Of a DNA stretch of 64,000 nt, positions 9,480 to 20,351 are shown one piece after another. The notes below the pieces were generated by a model. It searched no databases. It was not told where the DNA came from and worked only from the letters and a program-made list of their open reading frames with translations. Origin of the DNA: Aspidiotus rigidus (lineage: Eukaryota > Arthropoda > Insecta > Hemiptera > Diaspididae). A program made the translations under genes and the position numbers. Location: NCBI GenBank assembly GCA_035079385.1, contig JAVHKY010000029.1, forward strand, positions 11,594,001 to 11,658,000. The letters run 5' to 3'. Every line of letters starts with the position of its first letter. Position 1 is the first letter of the stretch.

Positions 9480-11330
9480 TCACAGCTTCAAACATCTTGC
9501 AATACCTAGCCCGTCCTGCCACCAGTTACAACCGTCAAACTCTACTTCCTCTCTACCCTTACGCTAGTCCGATCTATCCTAGATTATGGATCACCTATAC
9601 ATGGATAAAATTCTAAAATGAACTGAAATCCCATTCCTACCTTCCTCCTCAACTCCATTCCTATCGCATGTGTGATACAGTAAGAGTCTTCGGCCTTCGC
9701 TTTCACTCCAAACACTCATGACTACCGTATATTAAAGAAACTAAAGCCAAGAGTCTCAGCTTTAAGCGTCTTGAATTACCACCGGTTGCAACCGTGAAAT
9801 TTTACTTCCCCTCTGCCACATCCTGATCCGATCTATCCAAGGTTATGGATCACCTATGTATACATAAATGGGCTCGCACCCTCATCACTAGAGCTCGGAT
9901 ACCTTGGAATTTGCCAATTTTTTTCCTGAAGGGGCAGATGACAGGTGATCAAATGGAAGTTCGTATCATACCTATAGGGGACCCAGGAGAAGAAATTTTA
10001 TTTCGCCAAAAAATACCAAAAATGAAATAAATGCCAAAAAGTGCCAAATTCTAATATTTCACAACTATATGAATAAAAAATGTCCTCTTCGATATATGCC
10101 GGCTCATTTCATGGGTGTTTTTACTTGAATTCTCTGATTACAAGCTGATATTCAGCGACCGGAGGTAATCCTCTATACATTTTCGTCGACTTCACTCAAC
10201 TGCCACTTCTGTCTTACAACTTCCTGGAATCCCAGTTCACAACATTCTCTTTAATTTCATTTCAAATCGTCCTATACTTATCACAATACTTACAACATGT
10301 TCTATACTTTCTCACCCATTTCCTTCACAAAAAATTCACTTCCATTGCCTAAACCTCGTATTTCCCACATTACTCCCTTGGGCCTTACCGACACCTAAAA
10401 TAATTCACAAACTATGACAACATACCCGAAGTATCTACCGACCCTGCAATTTACCGCTCCTTCTCTAAAGAAATACTTGACTCTTCTCCCCACACTTTCA
10501 CAGATGGATCAAAAATAGAAAACCAAGTCGGGTTCGCGTTTTCAGTTGGCAACAAAATCTTTTTCGTCGACGGCCGAATTCCAAACCAGCTTTCAATGCT
10601 TAGAAACACTATTAACCCTCCCTTTCTCACTGAACCGCACTTTTCAGTTTTCTGATCGTGGCTGACTCCTTATCCGCCTCAGCGGCAATTTACAATGCAC
10701 ACTCCGTCTGACGCATCCATTCTCTCCTCATAACCCTGCCGTTCATTACGACATAACTTCCATCATGAAGGTCCTCAGCCATATGGGGATCTAAGGTAAT
10801 GAAAACATTGGGTTTAGCAATAAAAACTGCCAAAAAACTTCCTCGAATCAACTCTCGCCTCCTCCTCTTTGAAAATGATCTCACCCACAAAATTCACCGC
10901 AAAATTACGGAGGAATGGATCACATTCTGGCAAAATCAAATCTCATCAAACAAATTAGCCCAATTAAAAAGATTACCAATCGTGTGGGCTTCTTCACACC
11001 AACATTCTGCCGTCACGAGATCTACCTGAAACGTCTCCGAATAGGTCAAATGCGACTCTCGCACACTCACCTTCTTTCCAAGCTTTTCCCCCTCTTATGC
11101 GAACTTTGCAGCCTCGACTCCCTCCTCACAACCACCCGTATTTTTGCATGCCTATCTTTAGCTTCCCTCCGCCACACCACCAAATTTCATCATCCATGGA
11201 AACAATTCTGGTCGATGACCTCCCATCCATCCAAAATATCATCTCTTATCTACAAGCCGCAAATTTTATTCAATTCATCTAACCCGAGTGCAGTTAAGAG
11301 CTTGTAAAATAAAATTTAAAAAAAAAACAG
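9480..11330 (+). mobile_element. Decayed I/Jockey-type non-LTR retrotransposon, ORF2 3' half
   Basis: Several frames together show the 3' half of an ORF2. Near 9520 and again near 9785 there is a reverse-transcriptase thumb motif (...CNRQTLLPLYP...), present twice as a partial duplication of about 70 bp. RNase H starts with TFTDGSKI at about 10494-10517 and ends near a GNE-like block at about 10794. The C-terminal region follows with EEWITFWQNQ and then KRLRIGQMRLSH at about 11029-11066, and a C..C pair and later H/C residues of the terminal zinc motif. The copy ends with an A-run at 11317-11326. Stops and frameshifts throughout make it dead. An RNase H domain favours the I group. Confidence 0.82.
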
Positions 11331-11379
11331 TGAAAAGTAGTAAAGCATAAGTACGAGCATGGTGATATAAAGGCGTTGA

Positions 11380-11985
11380 GTTGTTATATGAATACGGATA
11401 TCCATAACAACTCACCCATGGTGAAGAGGATGAACAATGACCACAGACAGAAGAAAAGGACCAGGGAACTTGAGCGGAATGTACAAGTTCAACTGCGAAA
11501 AGTACGAAGGATTTCATATTTGTGGGTCTGGGAGAATGTTCAACATCAGAAGAAAAGAGAACGAAACAAAAGAAAATGGAAAGTCATACTGTTTTGGCAA
11601 ACACTGCAATGATGAGCAGCATAATGGTAAAGGAATATTTGAAGTCATGTACACGTGACCAAAACTCTGAGATTGCAGAGGTAAGGGTTCCAGCGATACT
11701 CTTGAACGTCGTAATGATTGGACGAAGGACTACCAAACTTGGTAGCCAATAGAAACACGTATCGTTAAAAAGTGAACTAATCACGACGCGTTATTGTATC
11801 CAACAAGAGAACTAAAGTGTTTAAGGCCTTGTTTTTCAGTAGCGATACAATTGATGATGGGGCAGTACTCAAAAGTACTTTTGAAAGCTGACTAATCAAG
11901 AAGAACAGTACGGTTGAGATCCTTTTAATACCAAATTTTAAGAATCTACAGGCCGACATTAAAATTTTGAGATTCAACAAATAAT
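11380..11985 (+). mobile_element. Second PLE fragment: GIY-YIG endonuclease domain
   Basis: Frame 11437-11658 contains GNLSGMYKFNCEKYEGF followed by HICGSGRMFNIRRKEN. This aligns with the PLE GIY-YIG consensus SG.YK.NC..C.G.YIGQTGR.FN.R.KEH. The second motif is mutated: YIGQT has become HICGS and the EH pair has become EN. A KHCNDEQHN block follows at the usual position. Two stops and a loss of similarity follow at about 11660, and the remainder to 11985 is treated as 3' flank. It directly abuts the A-tail of the I-type element upstream. It is on the opposite strand to the larger PLE relic, so it is an independent copy or fragment. Confidence 0.75.
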
Positions 11986-11989
11986 TCTT

Positions 11990-13560
11990 CTAATACTGGA
12001 GGGGAAATTAAATCTGCCATTTTTATGTATACACAAGTGTGAGCAAGAATTTTGAATTATTCATCTTTCAATTTTTAAACATTTTGGCTGTCCACAATCC
12101 CCATTTTAAACAGAAAATTTTTCATTCTGACTTAATTCGCTTCAAGCTCACGATCATTTCTAATTTATTGGTTCCACCTCCTTCAAAATGCAGGCAATAT
12201 ATTCTTTCGTCGGCTTACACAAAAATCGTTTGAAGTACATATTAAAAATCAAATATAACTATATACATTTAAAGTTTTCTAATGGCAATTTATTAGAAAC
12301 ATCGTCCTTCAATCTCAATTTCCATGCGCTGAAACCACTCTGAAGGTTTTTTTTTTTCTTCTATCTTTCTTCGTGGATTTGAAACAAGGGGAAACTTATA
12401 AAACAGCCAACCTCAAGTGAGTATCAGAACTTCGGAAAGCGAATTCCGACCAATTATTAATGTAATAGAATGATTCCTTTCGTATAATCACTTGGAAACT
12501 ATTAACGAATTCCAAAATCACCGCGGCAGACATCTTTTATATCGTCACGTGCGGAAGAATTTTACTATATTACAAATGATAGTAAAATTTTTAACGTATC
12601 CTAGGAATCCGATTTATAAAAAATTACCATCTGATAAATCCTCGTCAGTGTATAGGAGAAAAAAAAAAGCAAGTGTCGTTAAATTATTTGTTGCGCTCGT
12701 TTCTCGTTCGCTAAAACCGCGTAGAAACGTGCATTAGCATTTATTAATTCTGTGAATTTTTAAATATTCAGCGAATAAAGTAAGCCGTATTGCTATATAC
12801 TGGCTGATGTTTTATAACGTAGATATTTTTTTGTTAATTTACTTGAAAGAACGGAACATCAATCTCTTTCTTTTATACAGAAATTCGTCGTGGAAAAAAA
12901 ATCTGCATATAAAATTGCGCGGCGTACGGACCGCGCGCGTCTGTTGAGCTTATTTGAAAAGCAAATGAACAGTATGACACATCGACGATCGTGAGGAAGA
13001 AAACTTTTACCTCATTTCTTCTATTTATACCTACTTGAGGTGTGTAACATGTGTTGGAGGATCGGAAGAAAAAGAGCGTATCTTGAATAGATATTTGGTA
13101 GATTGTACAGAACCTGATGATGCTGCATGCACATACACAGAGAGAAATATTTGTAACCTACACCGAACTTTTCCCCTAAAGATTAGTCACTGATGACTGA
13201 CTTTTGAGTCATGAAACATTAGAAACTCGGACTCCTCGGTCCTTTTTATAAGACACAACTCGTAAGAGAGCGCCATTTCAGAGAAGTACGGAAACTAAAA
13301 GTTCTCTGCGGGAGAGAACTACTCTCACACACCTGCCAAGATGGTTGTCGAAATCTGTTAGTGAATTTGTAAAAATTTTTAGCGGTACAACTCTACCGAG
13401 GAAGGACTTGGAAAAATTACAAACTCAGATTATGAGGTTATTAAGGAACGAAAAAACCATACAGACGCGGTACTCGAAATAGTGTAAGGGGATACAAAAA
13501 ACGATTCTACAAGTCGCGAACAATCTGTAGAAAAAAGGAAGATTCAGAAGCAGAGGGGAG
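11990..13560. other. No gene recognised
   Basis: AT-rich sequence without a recognisable domain. The open frames at 12039-12233 and 12492-12737 have no familiar motif and no obvious splice partners. Confidence 0.5.
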
Positions 13561-13599
13561 ATAGTTGATATATTATGCATATAGAAAAGAGGAAACTGG

Positions 13600-14060
13600 A
13601 AGAAGACTTGATTCAAACACAGAGGGACTATTGACGAACCTAATTGAGAGGCTTCGAAAAATTACGAGTCACATGCTTAATTATAGAGAAGAACAAATTA
13701 AAAAAAATATCGACTTGAGAGCTGCATATTCCCGACTCGTTGAACTTGGAAACATATTGAGTACACATACAGCCATCAGCTATTGAGGGTCCGCTATTGC
13801 ATGGCCCCCGTAAATTTTCGTATCTCAACTGGGAACCTATCCCATGGAAAAGTGTTATTTTGAAAATTTTGCCATATGCCATGCTCGGTCCGGCAAAAAC
13901 TGACGTACCCAAAATTTTTCCAAGTTCCAACCTCATATATATAGTTCGATGGTCGAGATTCACCTAGTCCAACACCCCTATACATAGCTCGAAGCTGGAC
14001 TTGGAAAATTTCAACTCCCCCCCTTCTAAAGTTAGGTTGAGTTTGCCCTCCTATCAAGTA
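13600..14060 (-). repeat. Degenerate 45-bp-repeat family, left (mainly minus) block
   Basis: Diverged units of the dispersed repeat whose clearest copies are at 40778-40957. The minus-orientation hallmarks are AAATTTTTCCAAGT followed by a tatata-type block and a GTCGAG-type block, visible at about 13910-13965 and 13970-14000. Some pieces are in plus orientation. The open frames here (13565-13786, 13640-13963, 13794-14057) follow the repeat and are not genes. Confidence 0.6.
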
Positions 14061-15440
14061 GGGTTAGGTTTTTGTAAGTCCTCCTCCTAGTGAAGCAGCA
14101 ACACCGATGGGCAAATCGTCTCCTCGAAGTGTGAATTTAGTATCTGCAATGGATGGGCATAAAGTATTGTTGAACTTGCTGTACGAGATGGGTAGTAACG
14201 CAAGGGGAAGCTGGCCACGTTGGAAGGCAATGAGTATACTCTCTCACTACATGGATACAACGCGCTAAACTGACAACCAGACATTAAGGAATGGCCAACA
14301 CCCAGAGCAGGATGTAATTGACATGAGCAGCAGCGGATGTGAAGTCCGGTATTATGAGAAAGGGCCTTGGCCAGGAAAAAGCGATACAATTATTACTTGC
14401 CAAGCGACACGATAAGCTGGGCGCATTGATTTGCTTAGACAACAGTTAAAAATTCGCCAAATATGCCCTACGAGTTGTCATGGACTGAGAATATTGTAAC
14501 CAGAGCGCAGCAACACTCTACTAAATCTAGGACTCGAGTCCAAAAATAACCAAGTTTATTTCTTGTCACAAAGTAGGTACGACAAGTAGGGGGAAAAGAC
14601 ACGTAACCAAGAAGACTACACAACGATCTAGTCCAGGAACATACATGCCTGTATCTTCAACGTCCAGATGAAGAAGGACTCCGCCTTGAGTATTCAACTG
14701 AAATAGGGGACAACAAGACAGGAAGACTACCAAGTCCCACCACATTGCTATGATCAAAGTCTTGACTTGTTCAACATTCTTTCCCCAAGCCGATGTATGA
14801 TGCTGCACAAGTTGGGACCTTAACCAATGAAATAGTATCAACTACACAAACACACTCAGATTGTGAAATATTCACAATGTCTCCAATTCTACATTGAAGC
14901 TCTATTCTAATGTTCAAACTGGGTGAACCTGCATTGCGAGTCCATTGATCATTACATTATAGTGCCATAATTTGCACGGGGGAATGTTCGCCAAAGCATC
15001 ATGACAAAGGACAGCAGTACTGACTTGGACGTCCCGACTCCGTAGCACACCTAAGCAAGTTTCAGTGAGGTGGAATACTCCACTTCCAACCTACCAAAAG
15101 TTTGTATGGGCGATGTTAATTAACATCATTCTATGAAAGGTGTGCCAAAAGCACCAAAATACGCACCGACATAGCACAGATATATAAAACTGCAGATGAC
15201 CCGTTCTTTGTGTGACCGCCTTCATACACAAGAATACTAGTGAGGATCGGTCCTTTCGCACCAGAATACACCCCACGAGTGGCCGCTCAGGTTAGACTAT
15301 CTGAATTACGAAAAGTTGGAAGTTGCTGCCTTCCGCTCAAACTTGTTTATCTTAATAAACCGTATAGGCGTTTCCTTCAGCTATCCTATCCTTGAATCTC
15401 TCTCACTCCCTCCCCCCCACCTAACCTAACCTCTTCTGAA
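14061..15440 (-). other. Unidentified block between two repeat blocks
   Basis: This 1.4-kb block differs in composition from both flanks: it is balanced in GC and poor in CG words. Minus-strand open frames at 14841-14566, 14389-14087 and 15276-15091 look like pieces of one decayed coding sequence, but I do not recognise any domain. It is bounded by GTTAGGTT on the left (about 14064) and CCTAACCTAACC on the right (about 15421), which are inverted relative to each other. It may be the interior of a mobile element. Confidence 0.35.
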
Positions 15441-15473
15441 TCGATTCGTTCCTGCAAGTTACGGCCCGACATA

Positions 15474-15616
15474 TTGAGAACGACAATTACCACAATGAGT
15501 AAGTGAACGACAACGGACAAATCTGCGGCTTTTTGCAAATTCTCTTCGCACATTTACTCTTTGTAGTATTTGTCCGTTGTCGTTCACTTACTCATTGTGG
15601 TAATTTTCGTTCTCAA
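15474..15616. repeat. Perfect-looking 49-bp inverted repeat (hairpin)
   Basis: Arms 15474-15522 and 15568-15616 are almost exact reverse complements; the visible differences are small (CGACAATTACC against GGTAATTTTCG). The 45-base loop is unrelated. The direct repeat TAACCTCTTCTGA occurs at about 15428 and immediately after the right arm at about 15618. Such hairpins can be short foldback insertions or assembly-fragile palindromes. Confidence 0.85.
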
Positions 15617-15739
15617 CTAACCTCTTCTGATAGTTGGGTTAGGTTTTGTTAGCGGATAACCCGCTATCCCTTTTTTGGTACTTTCAGGAAATTTTCGTCC
15701 GGTTCGTCTGGGAGCGCAAACGCGGGTGCGAGCGGCCTG

Positions 15740-16200
15740 AGGATGAGGACGTCACGTAGAGGGAAGGACTTGGAAAAATTTCGGCTCCCGAGCTATATAT
15801 AGTATGAGGGGGACTTGTAGAAATTTTGACCTCCGAGCTATTTATAATAGGTAGGGGACTTGGAAAAATATTGACTCTATCAGCATTTTTTTCCGAGTTT
15901 TCCACCGAACGGCACACGGCGTAAATTTCGACTCTTGAGCTATATATGATAGGAGGGGGGACTCAGAAAAATGTTGACTCTCGAGCTGTATATGATAGGA
16001 GGGGGACTTGGAAAAGGAAAAAAATGTCCACTGTTCAGCTGTATATGACAGAATGGGGACTTAGAAGAACGACGGCTTCCTTGAAATTGCAGCGCGTTCA
16101 AGTTGTGACGTCATCATTTTCGGGACTTACAAAAAACTTCAGGCTCTAAACTTTATATGATAGGAGTTGGAAAAATTCTCGGGACTGCCATTGCTGTTCT
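15740..16200 (+). repeat. 45-bp-repeat family, right (plus) block
   Basis: Plus-orientation units with ACTTGGAAAAATTTCG, then a CTCGAGCTATATATGA block, then a G-run recur about every 45 bp with degeneration, for example at about 15767, 15810, 15850, 15960 and 16005. The open frames at 15684-15917 (minus) and 15946-16149 (plus) are repeat artefacts. Confidence 0.75.
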
Positions 16201-16249
16201 GCAATGGTACCTAATTTTCGTCCTAACAAGTTAGGTGAGGTTGCCAGTC

Positions 16250-16345
16250 AGTCGAACGGCAGGTACGAAACAATATCAAAACCAATTCGACCCAGGGAAC
16301 AGCTTCCCTGCATTCCTCGTTCAACTTCGTTAAGAAAGCCGTGTT
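16250..16345 (+). repeat. Conserved end module of the 45-bp-repeat family
   Basis: The string around CAGCTTCCCTGCATTCCTCG, followed by a TTCAACTTCGTTAAGAAAGCC-like block, matches the ends found at 41016-41056 and 42751-42790, and in reverse at about 42180-42230. This links the 13.6-16.3 kb copy with the 40.7-42.8 kb copies. Confidence 0.75.
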
Positions 16346-16477
16346 TTTTCATTTTCATTGATTGACCAGATTTTGCAACTAATCGCAAGCTTTAGCAAGT
16401 CATAGGAGGGGGTGGGGGGCCGTCTCATTCTCTTTTCTCCGTCTCCACATCTTATACTTCAAGAAATCATAGCACAG

Positions 16478-16738
16478 TTCAGTTACACATATGAAGTTCG
16501 AACTAACCTATTACACCCCAAAGACATTGAAAGGAAGAAGCTCGTTGAAGATACAAATAGATTACGAGCGAAGGATGGCGTAGACAAGTGCAAGAAAATT
16601 GACTACATCTACGCAGAGAAAAATGAATCGTGCTACACGCGAGGTCAGAAATCGCGAAGATTATCAGCCGATTTACAACATGTAATAAACAAACTACTTC
16701 TATACATGAACTCGACGACAGTGACGTTTTATTTCTAA
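16478..16738 (+). CDS. Possible terminal coding exon, unrecognised
   Basis: An open frame of 86 codons from 16478 to a TAA at 16736-16738 follows a reasonable acceptor (...CATAGCACAG at 16468-16477). The frame is also open further upstream to 16412. The product is hydrophilic and charged, with an ERKKLVEDTNRLRAKDG segment, two cysteines (C-K-K-I-D-Y-I-Y and N-E-S-C) and a C-terminal aliphatic segment. Codon use is balanced rather than A/T-run driven, unlike the surrounding frames. I recognise no domain. It could be a real last exon, a transposon fragment or chance. Confidence 0.3.
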   Translation, partial: FSYTYEVRTNLLHPKDIERKKLVEDTNRLRAKDGVDKCKKIDYIYAEKNESCYTRGQKSRRLSADLQHVINKLLLYMNSTTVTFYF

Positions 16739-16739
16739 T

Positions 16740-19700
16740 TAAAAGGCGAACAGACGAATAAGGGGTCAAAAAATGTCAATAGCGAGATACGAAGTCTATA
16801 TATTTGACGTATATATGTATGTGAGTGTTGTACATAGTGCCGTGCGTGTATATATGTATTAGTACAGAAAAAACGTCCCAAATGACGTCTCGCTGTCTCT
16901 TTTTCAATTGCTGATTGAAAAGTAAACACGCTTCGATTCAGTCAATCTGTTTCGTACTCTCTCGTCCTTATTCGTACGGGAGTACGAGAGCGCGGTAGTC
17001 GCTGATTAAAACTTACACTATATAACGTTTCTGCGTCGAGAGCGGTAGAGAAAGTAGTAAAGGCGACGTTTGGGGTGCGAGAAAAATACGAAGTGTGTGC
17101 ATTACCCTTGATGACAGTGTACAGGCCTACACTAGTATTTAACGAGTATGTCCCGGTATACATTATTCACAATAGATACTGTAAACTGAGAGGGGAGATA
17201 GAAAAAAAAGAGCTAAGTACGAAAAGGACAACCATATATGTACGACAGATAACGAACGATAAGGAGGATTTTTGGCTAAAAATTATTGGACCGAAAATAC
17301 GATGCCATCTGTTCGCTTTTCTTTTGTTTATGATTTTTATTTCTTTCTATCTCTGTCTCAACGATTAGACAAATTAATGACGACTGGATGTTCACGTATA
17401 TGAAAAAATTCGTAGATTAATGAAGATTTATATTCAATAAGCACAAAGGTGAACGAGTCGAGGAATTATATACATTTCCGTGGCGCGCGTTGTTCTTCCA
17501 AATCTCGAGGGACGAATACCGCATGGAGGTTACTTGTGGAATCACCAAAAACGTGTAAGTGTTCTGGAATCTCTTAAACATCAGACTAACTAATTTATGG
17601 TAATGCTCTTTGTACTCTTAAATGTTGTATATAGGAGGGTAGCGTGGTATTGCTTGTACGTTTACCGGGGCTCGAGATGAAAATTTTCACTCATCTACGT
17701 TGTCGAACTTCACGCAGAAAATGAATATAATATTTCTAAACTTTTCAAGTATAACAGTATCTCGCCGCACTCATCCCTATGAGGAGAAGTTGAAATTTGC
17801 CATTATCCATCTCGTGAAAGTTGGTGGAAGTGTCTCGCCGAAAAGTTAATGAATTCGCGCGTGTATCATATACGTATACACTGATATATTATGTACAGTT
17901 TGAAGATAAGAAAATTGCCTCCTCAGAAATTACATTGTAGTAGCGTAAACGCGAGAAAAAATTCGATTTTGGCGCGTATATCTATACGGCGGACTCATTG
18001 CCAAATACATCGTCGATAAATCTTGACTGACGCGTATATAATTTTTCCGAACTTCACGACGTGTACAAATAAACACACTCTTTGTGAGCCTAAACAAAGA
18101 CTTTTAGCCAAAAGTATGTACGATGTTCAGATTTTAAAAATAACTGCGTTTATACCACACAGTTTGTCTTACAACCTCTCCCTTATGTGAAATGAATTCA
18201 ACGCCATGCGTACAGTATACTTAAATCAGCGATTTTCAACCTATTATATCTGTTGATGTAAGTATGTCCGCTCCATTAATCACCAACCGCTAGATTTCAA
18301 CATGGTTACATACCATAAAATTTGTCTAAGTGATATAGAATTTTATTTCGAGAAATACCAAAAAATCATTGGATTTTTCAAAGTTCAATAAAACACGAAT
18401 CTCACTGCAATAATTTGGTTTATGACAACAATTCAAACCGCATTCATATTTTTCGCTGAGTTTTTATCTCTCTACCTTGACGAACATCACATGATATTTG
18501 TAGAAGTACTTGGATTTTCTCGTGACGTCAATTTTTAATTGGGGACGGAATCAAAAAGAGGTAATAAAGGAAGGATGAGTCTCAGAGGGAAGAAGAGGAT
18601 CACAAAGTTAGTGAGAGGTAGGATCATTTTGAAGGAGGAAACGCTTCTCAGGCTGGTAATTTCATACATTCTCGACAGCTGACCTTCTCCGGAAGGAATT
18701 TTTCCCTATGTAAGAGGACCTAAGAACAAACATAGCAGGTTTAGAAAGTGGCTTCAAGAGATTTTTACAGTTCCGTTTCGTACAATACATTCAATATTCT
18801 ATCTATCGTATGAACAGATAATACAGATTGCTAAGCTTATCGATATTCACTTTTACACGGCCATTTTACATTCATCGGCGTCTCCGAGTTGCACTTCAAA
18901 GAATTCGTTTTAAATTTCTTGTGGCACCATCGGATCATCTGAATTGAGTAGAGCATTTTGGTAAAGTCCGTCAAATATTGTCCTTTACCCGGACATCATC
19001 CAACATGGCTCACATAATATTCCGTCCTCGCGTTATTAGGAAATACCATTCGGTTATTCTGATCCCAAATTTATCTTGTCGCCATTGATTGTGCTAAAAC
19101 ATTTGCCGTTACTTCTCCACATTTGTGGTAATGGGAGGATTGTTAAAATTCCCAGCAAGTGTCAGTCCAGAATTGGTAGTACTCGACGTAGACGGCTATA
19201 GTTATCTTGCTCCCTTGCTCAATGCTTATAACATATTTGACAAGTTGATGAGGTGTAGCTTCCTTCAAACTAAGGGCTGTTTAATATTGTACAACATAAT
19301 CATTATCTGTCGTGTGAACTGAAGTACGCCACAGATAATACAGATCGCTATACCCATAAGATTACCACCGCTTTCTTGAGTCTTGTCCACGGTTTATCAG
19401 ATCCTTTACAGCCTTGGTACATTGAGCAAAGAAAAAGCTATCATCTATCAGATAGCGTGTGACAACGATTCAAAGATCGACATCAACAGTACCGTTTGGA
19501 AAAAACTCATGAGGAAAATCTTAAACTCTGTGACATTGCTCCTCATAGATCCCCAATTACAAGAGGTACTAGGAGATGAATATAGTATCTATTCGCTCCA
19601 GATCGAGCTCCAACCCACGTCTTGTACTTTCTGTTGAAGAATTGTTATAAGTATCCGGGTCTCGTTGACCTTGATCTCATCTGTAAATATCTGGCGTTAA

Positions 19701-19855
19701 CCAATTTTATATTTGCATAGCATTTCTTATCGAATATCCTAATCGCAATTACAAAATATTTTCATTTCTGGTTCTCTCGAACAACTGTGTAAAATCTCTT
19801 TCTTAACAGGTTATGGGCCTAGAGTTTTGGTTTCCGCCATCGCGACCTCGATGAC
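16740..19855. other. No gene recognised; CG-containing spacer
   Basis: From 16.75 to about 18.1 kb the DNA is AT-rich with many TACG/CGTA/CGCG words. The open frame at 17075-17368 has no domain I know. From 18.5 to 19.85 kb the composition is more even and may contain further decayed Copia sequence downstream of the gag relic (minus strand). I could not find the protease, integrase or reverse-transcriptase motifs. Confidence 0.45.
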
Positions 19856-19859
19856 TCCC

Positions 19860-20351
19860 ACAGCGATTTCCAGAACTAGGATTGCGGAATCTCTTGAAAT
19901 TGACTTTTCCTCGTTGATTTTAATTACGTTTCGTGATTTTACTTTTTGATTCACTGGATTGTCCGATAACATCTCCAGAGGGCATTACTGTCCCGTCAGC
20001 GCTCGTAGTTGGAAGAGTCAGGCTATGCAATTTGAGCTTTTGTTTTATGCTTTTGTACGTAATGTCCTCTCTTGAAATCATAGTGATGGCGGTCACAGCC
20101 GTTCCGTAGGTTGATGGCATCGATGACAGTAATATGAAGGTTAGGAGTTGCTCGTCTCCAATTTCGACTGCCGACATCTTCAATTCGGAGATAAGAGCGT
20201 CAAGCTTAGTGTAGTGATGTTCAATCTTGTCGGTTGAGTTCATTTTCAAATGGAACACTTTGTTTAGGAGGTGCATTTGGTTAGCAGCGGTGCGGTTTTG
20301 ATATGCTGCTGTTAAATCATCCCACACGAATCTCTTCTCAGTATAGATCTA
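19860..20351 (-). pseudogene. Ty1/Copia-type gag relic (UBN2-like)
   Basis: The 135-codon minus frame (20327-19920) reads WDDLTAAYQNRTAANQMHLL, KMNSTDKIEHHYTKLDAL and LSSMPSTYGTAVTAI. This matches the order of Copia gag proteins: W..L...Y, L...l..lkm....i..h...~..l...L, and the LL.SLP.sY block. After a TAA at 19918 the same frame continues with RGKVNFKRFRNP and a glycine/arginine-rich stretch ending in a C, as before a zinc knuckle. There is no start codon and an in-frame stop at about 20349. The polyprotein downstream is not recognisable, and no LTR was found. Confidence 0.8.

Noticed and set aside
13111..13150. CTGATGA followed by GAGAAAT, a possible second hammerhead
   Set aside because: No stem II can form between the two halves and the GAAA context is wrong.
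15416..15428. CCTAACCTAACC resembling insect telomere repeat (TTAGG)n
   Set aside because: Only two units; no longer array anywhere in the window.
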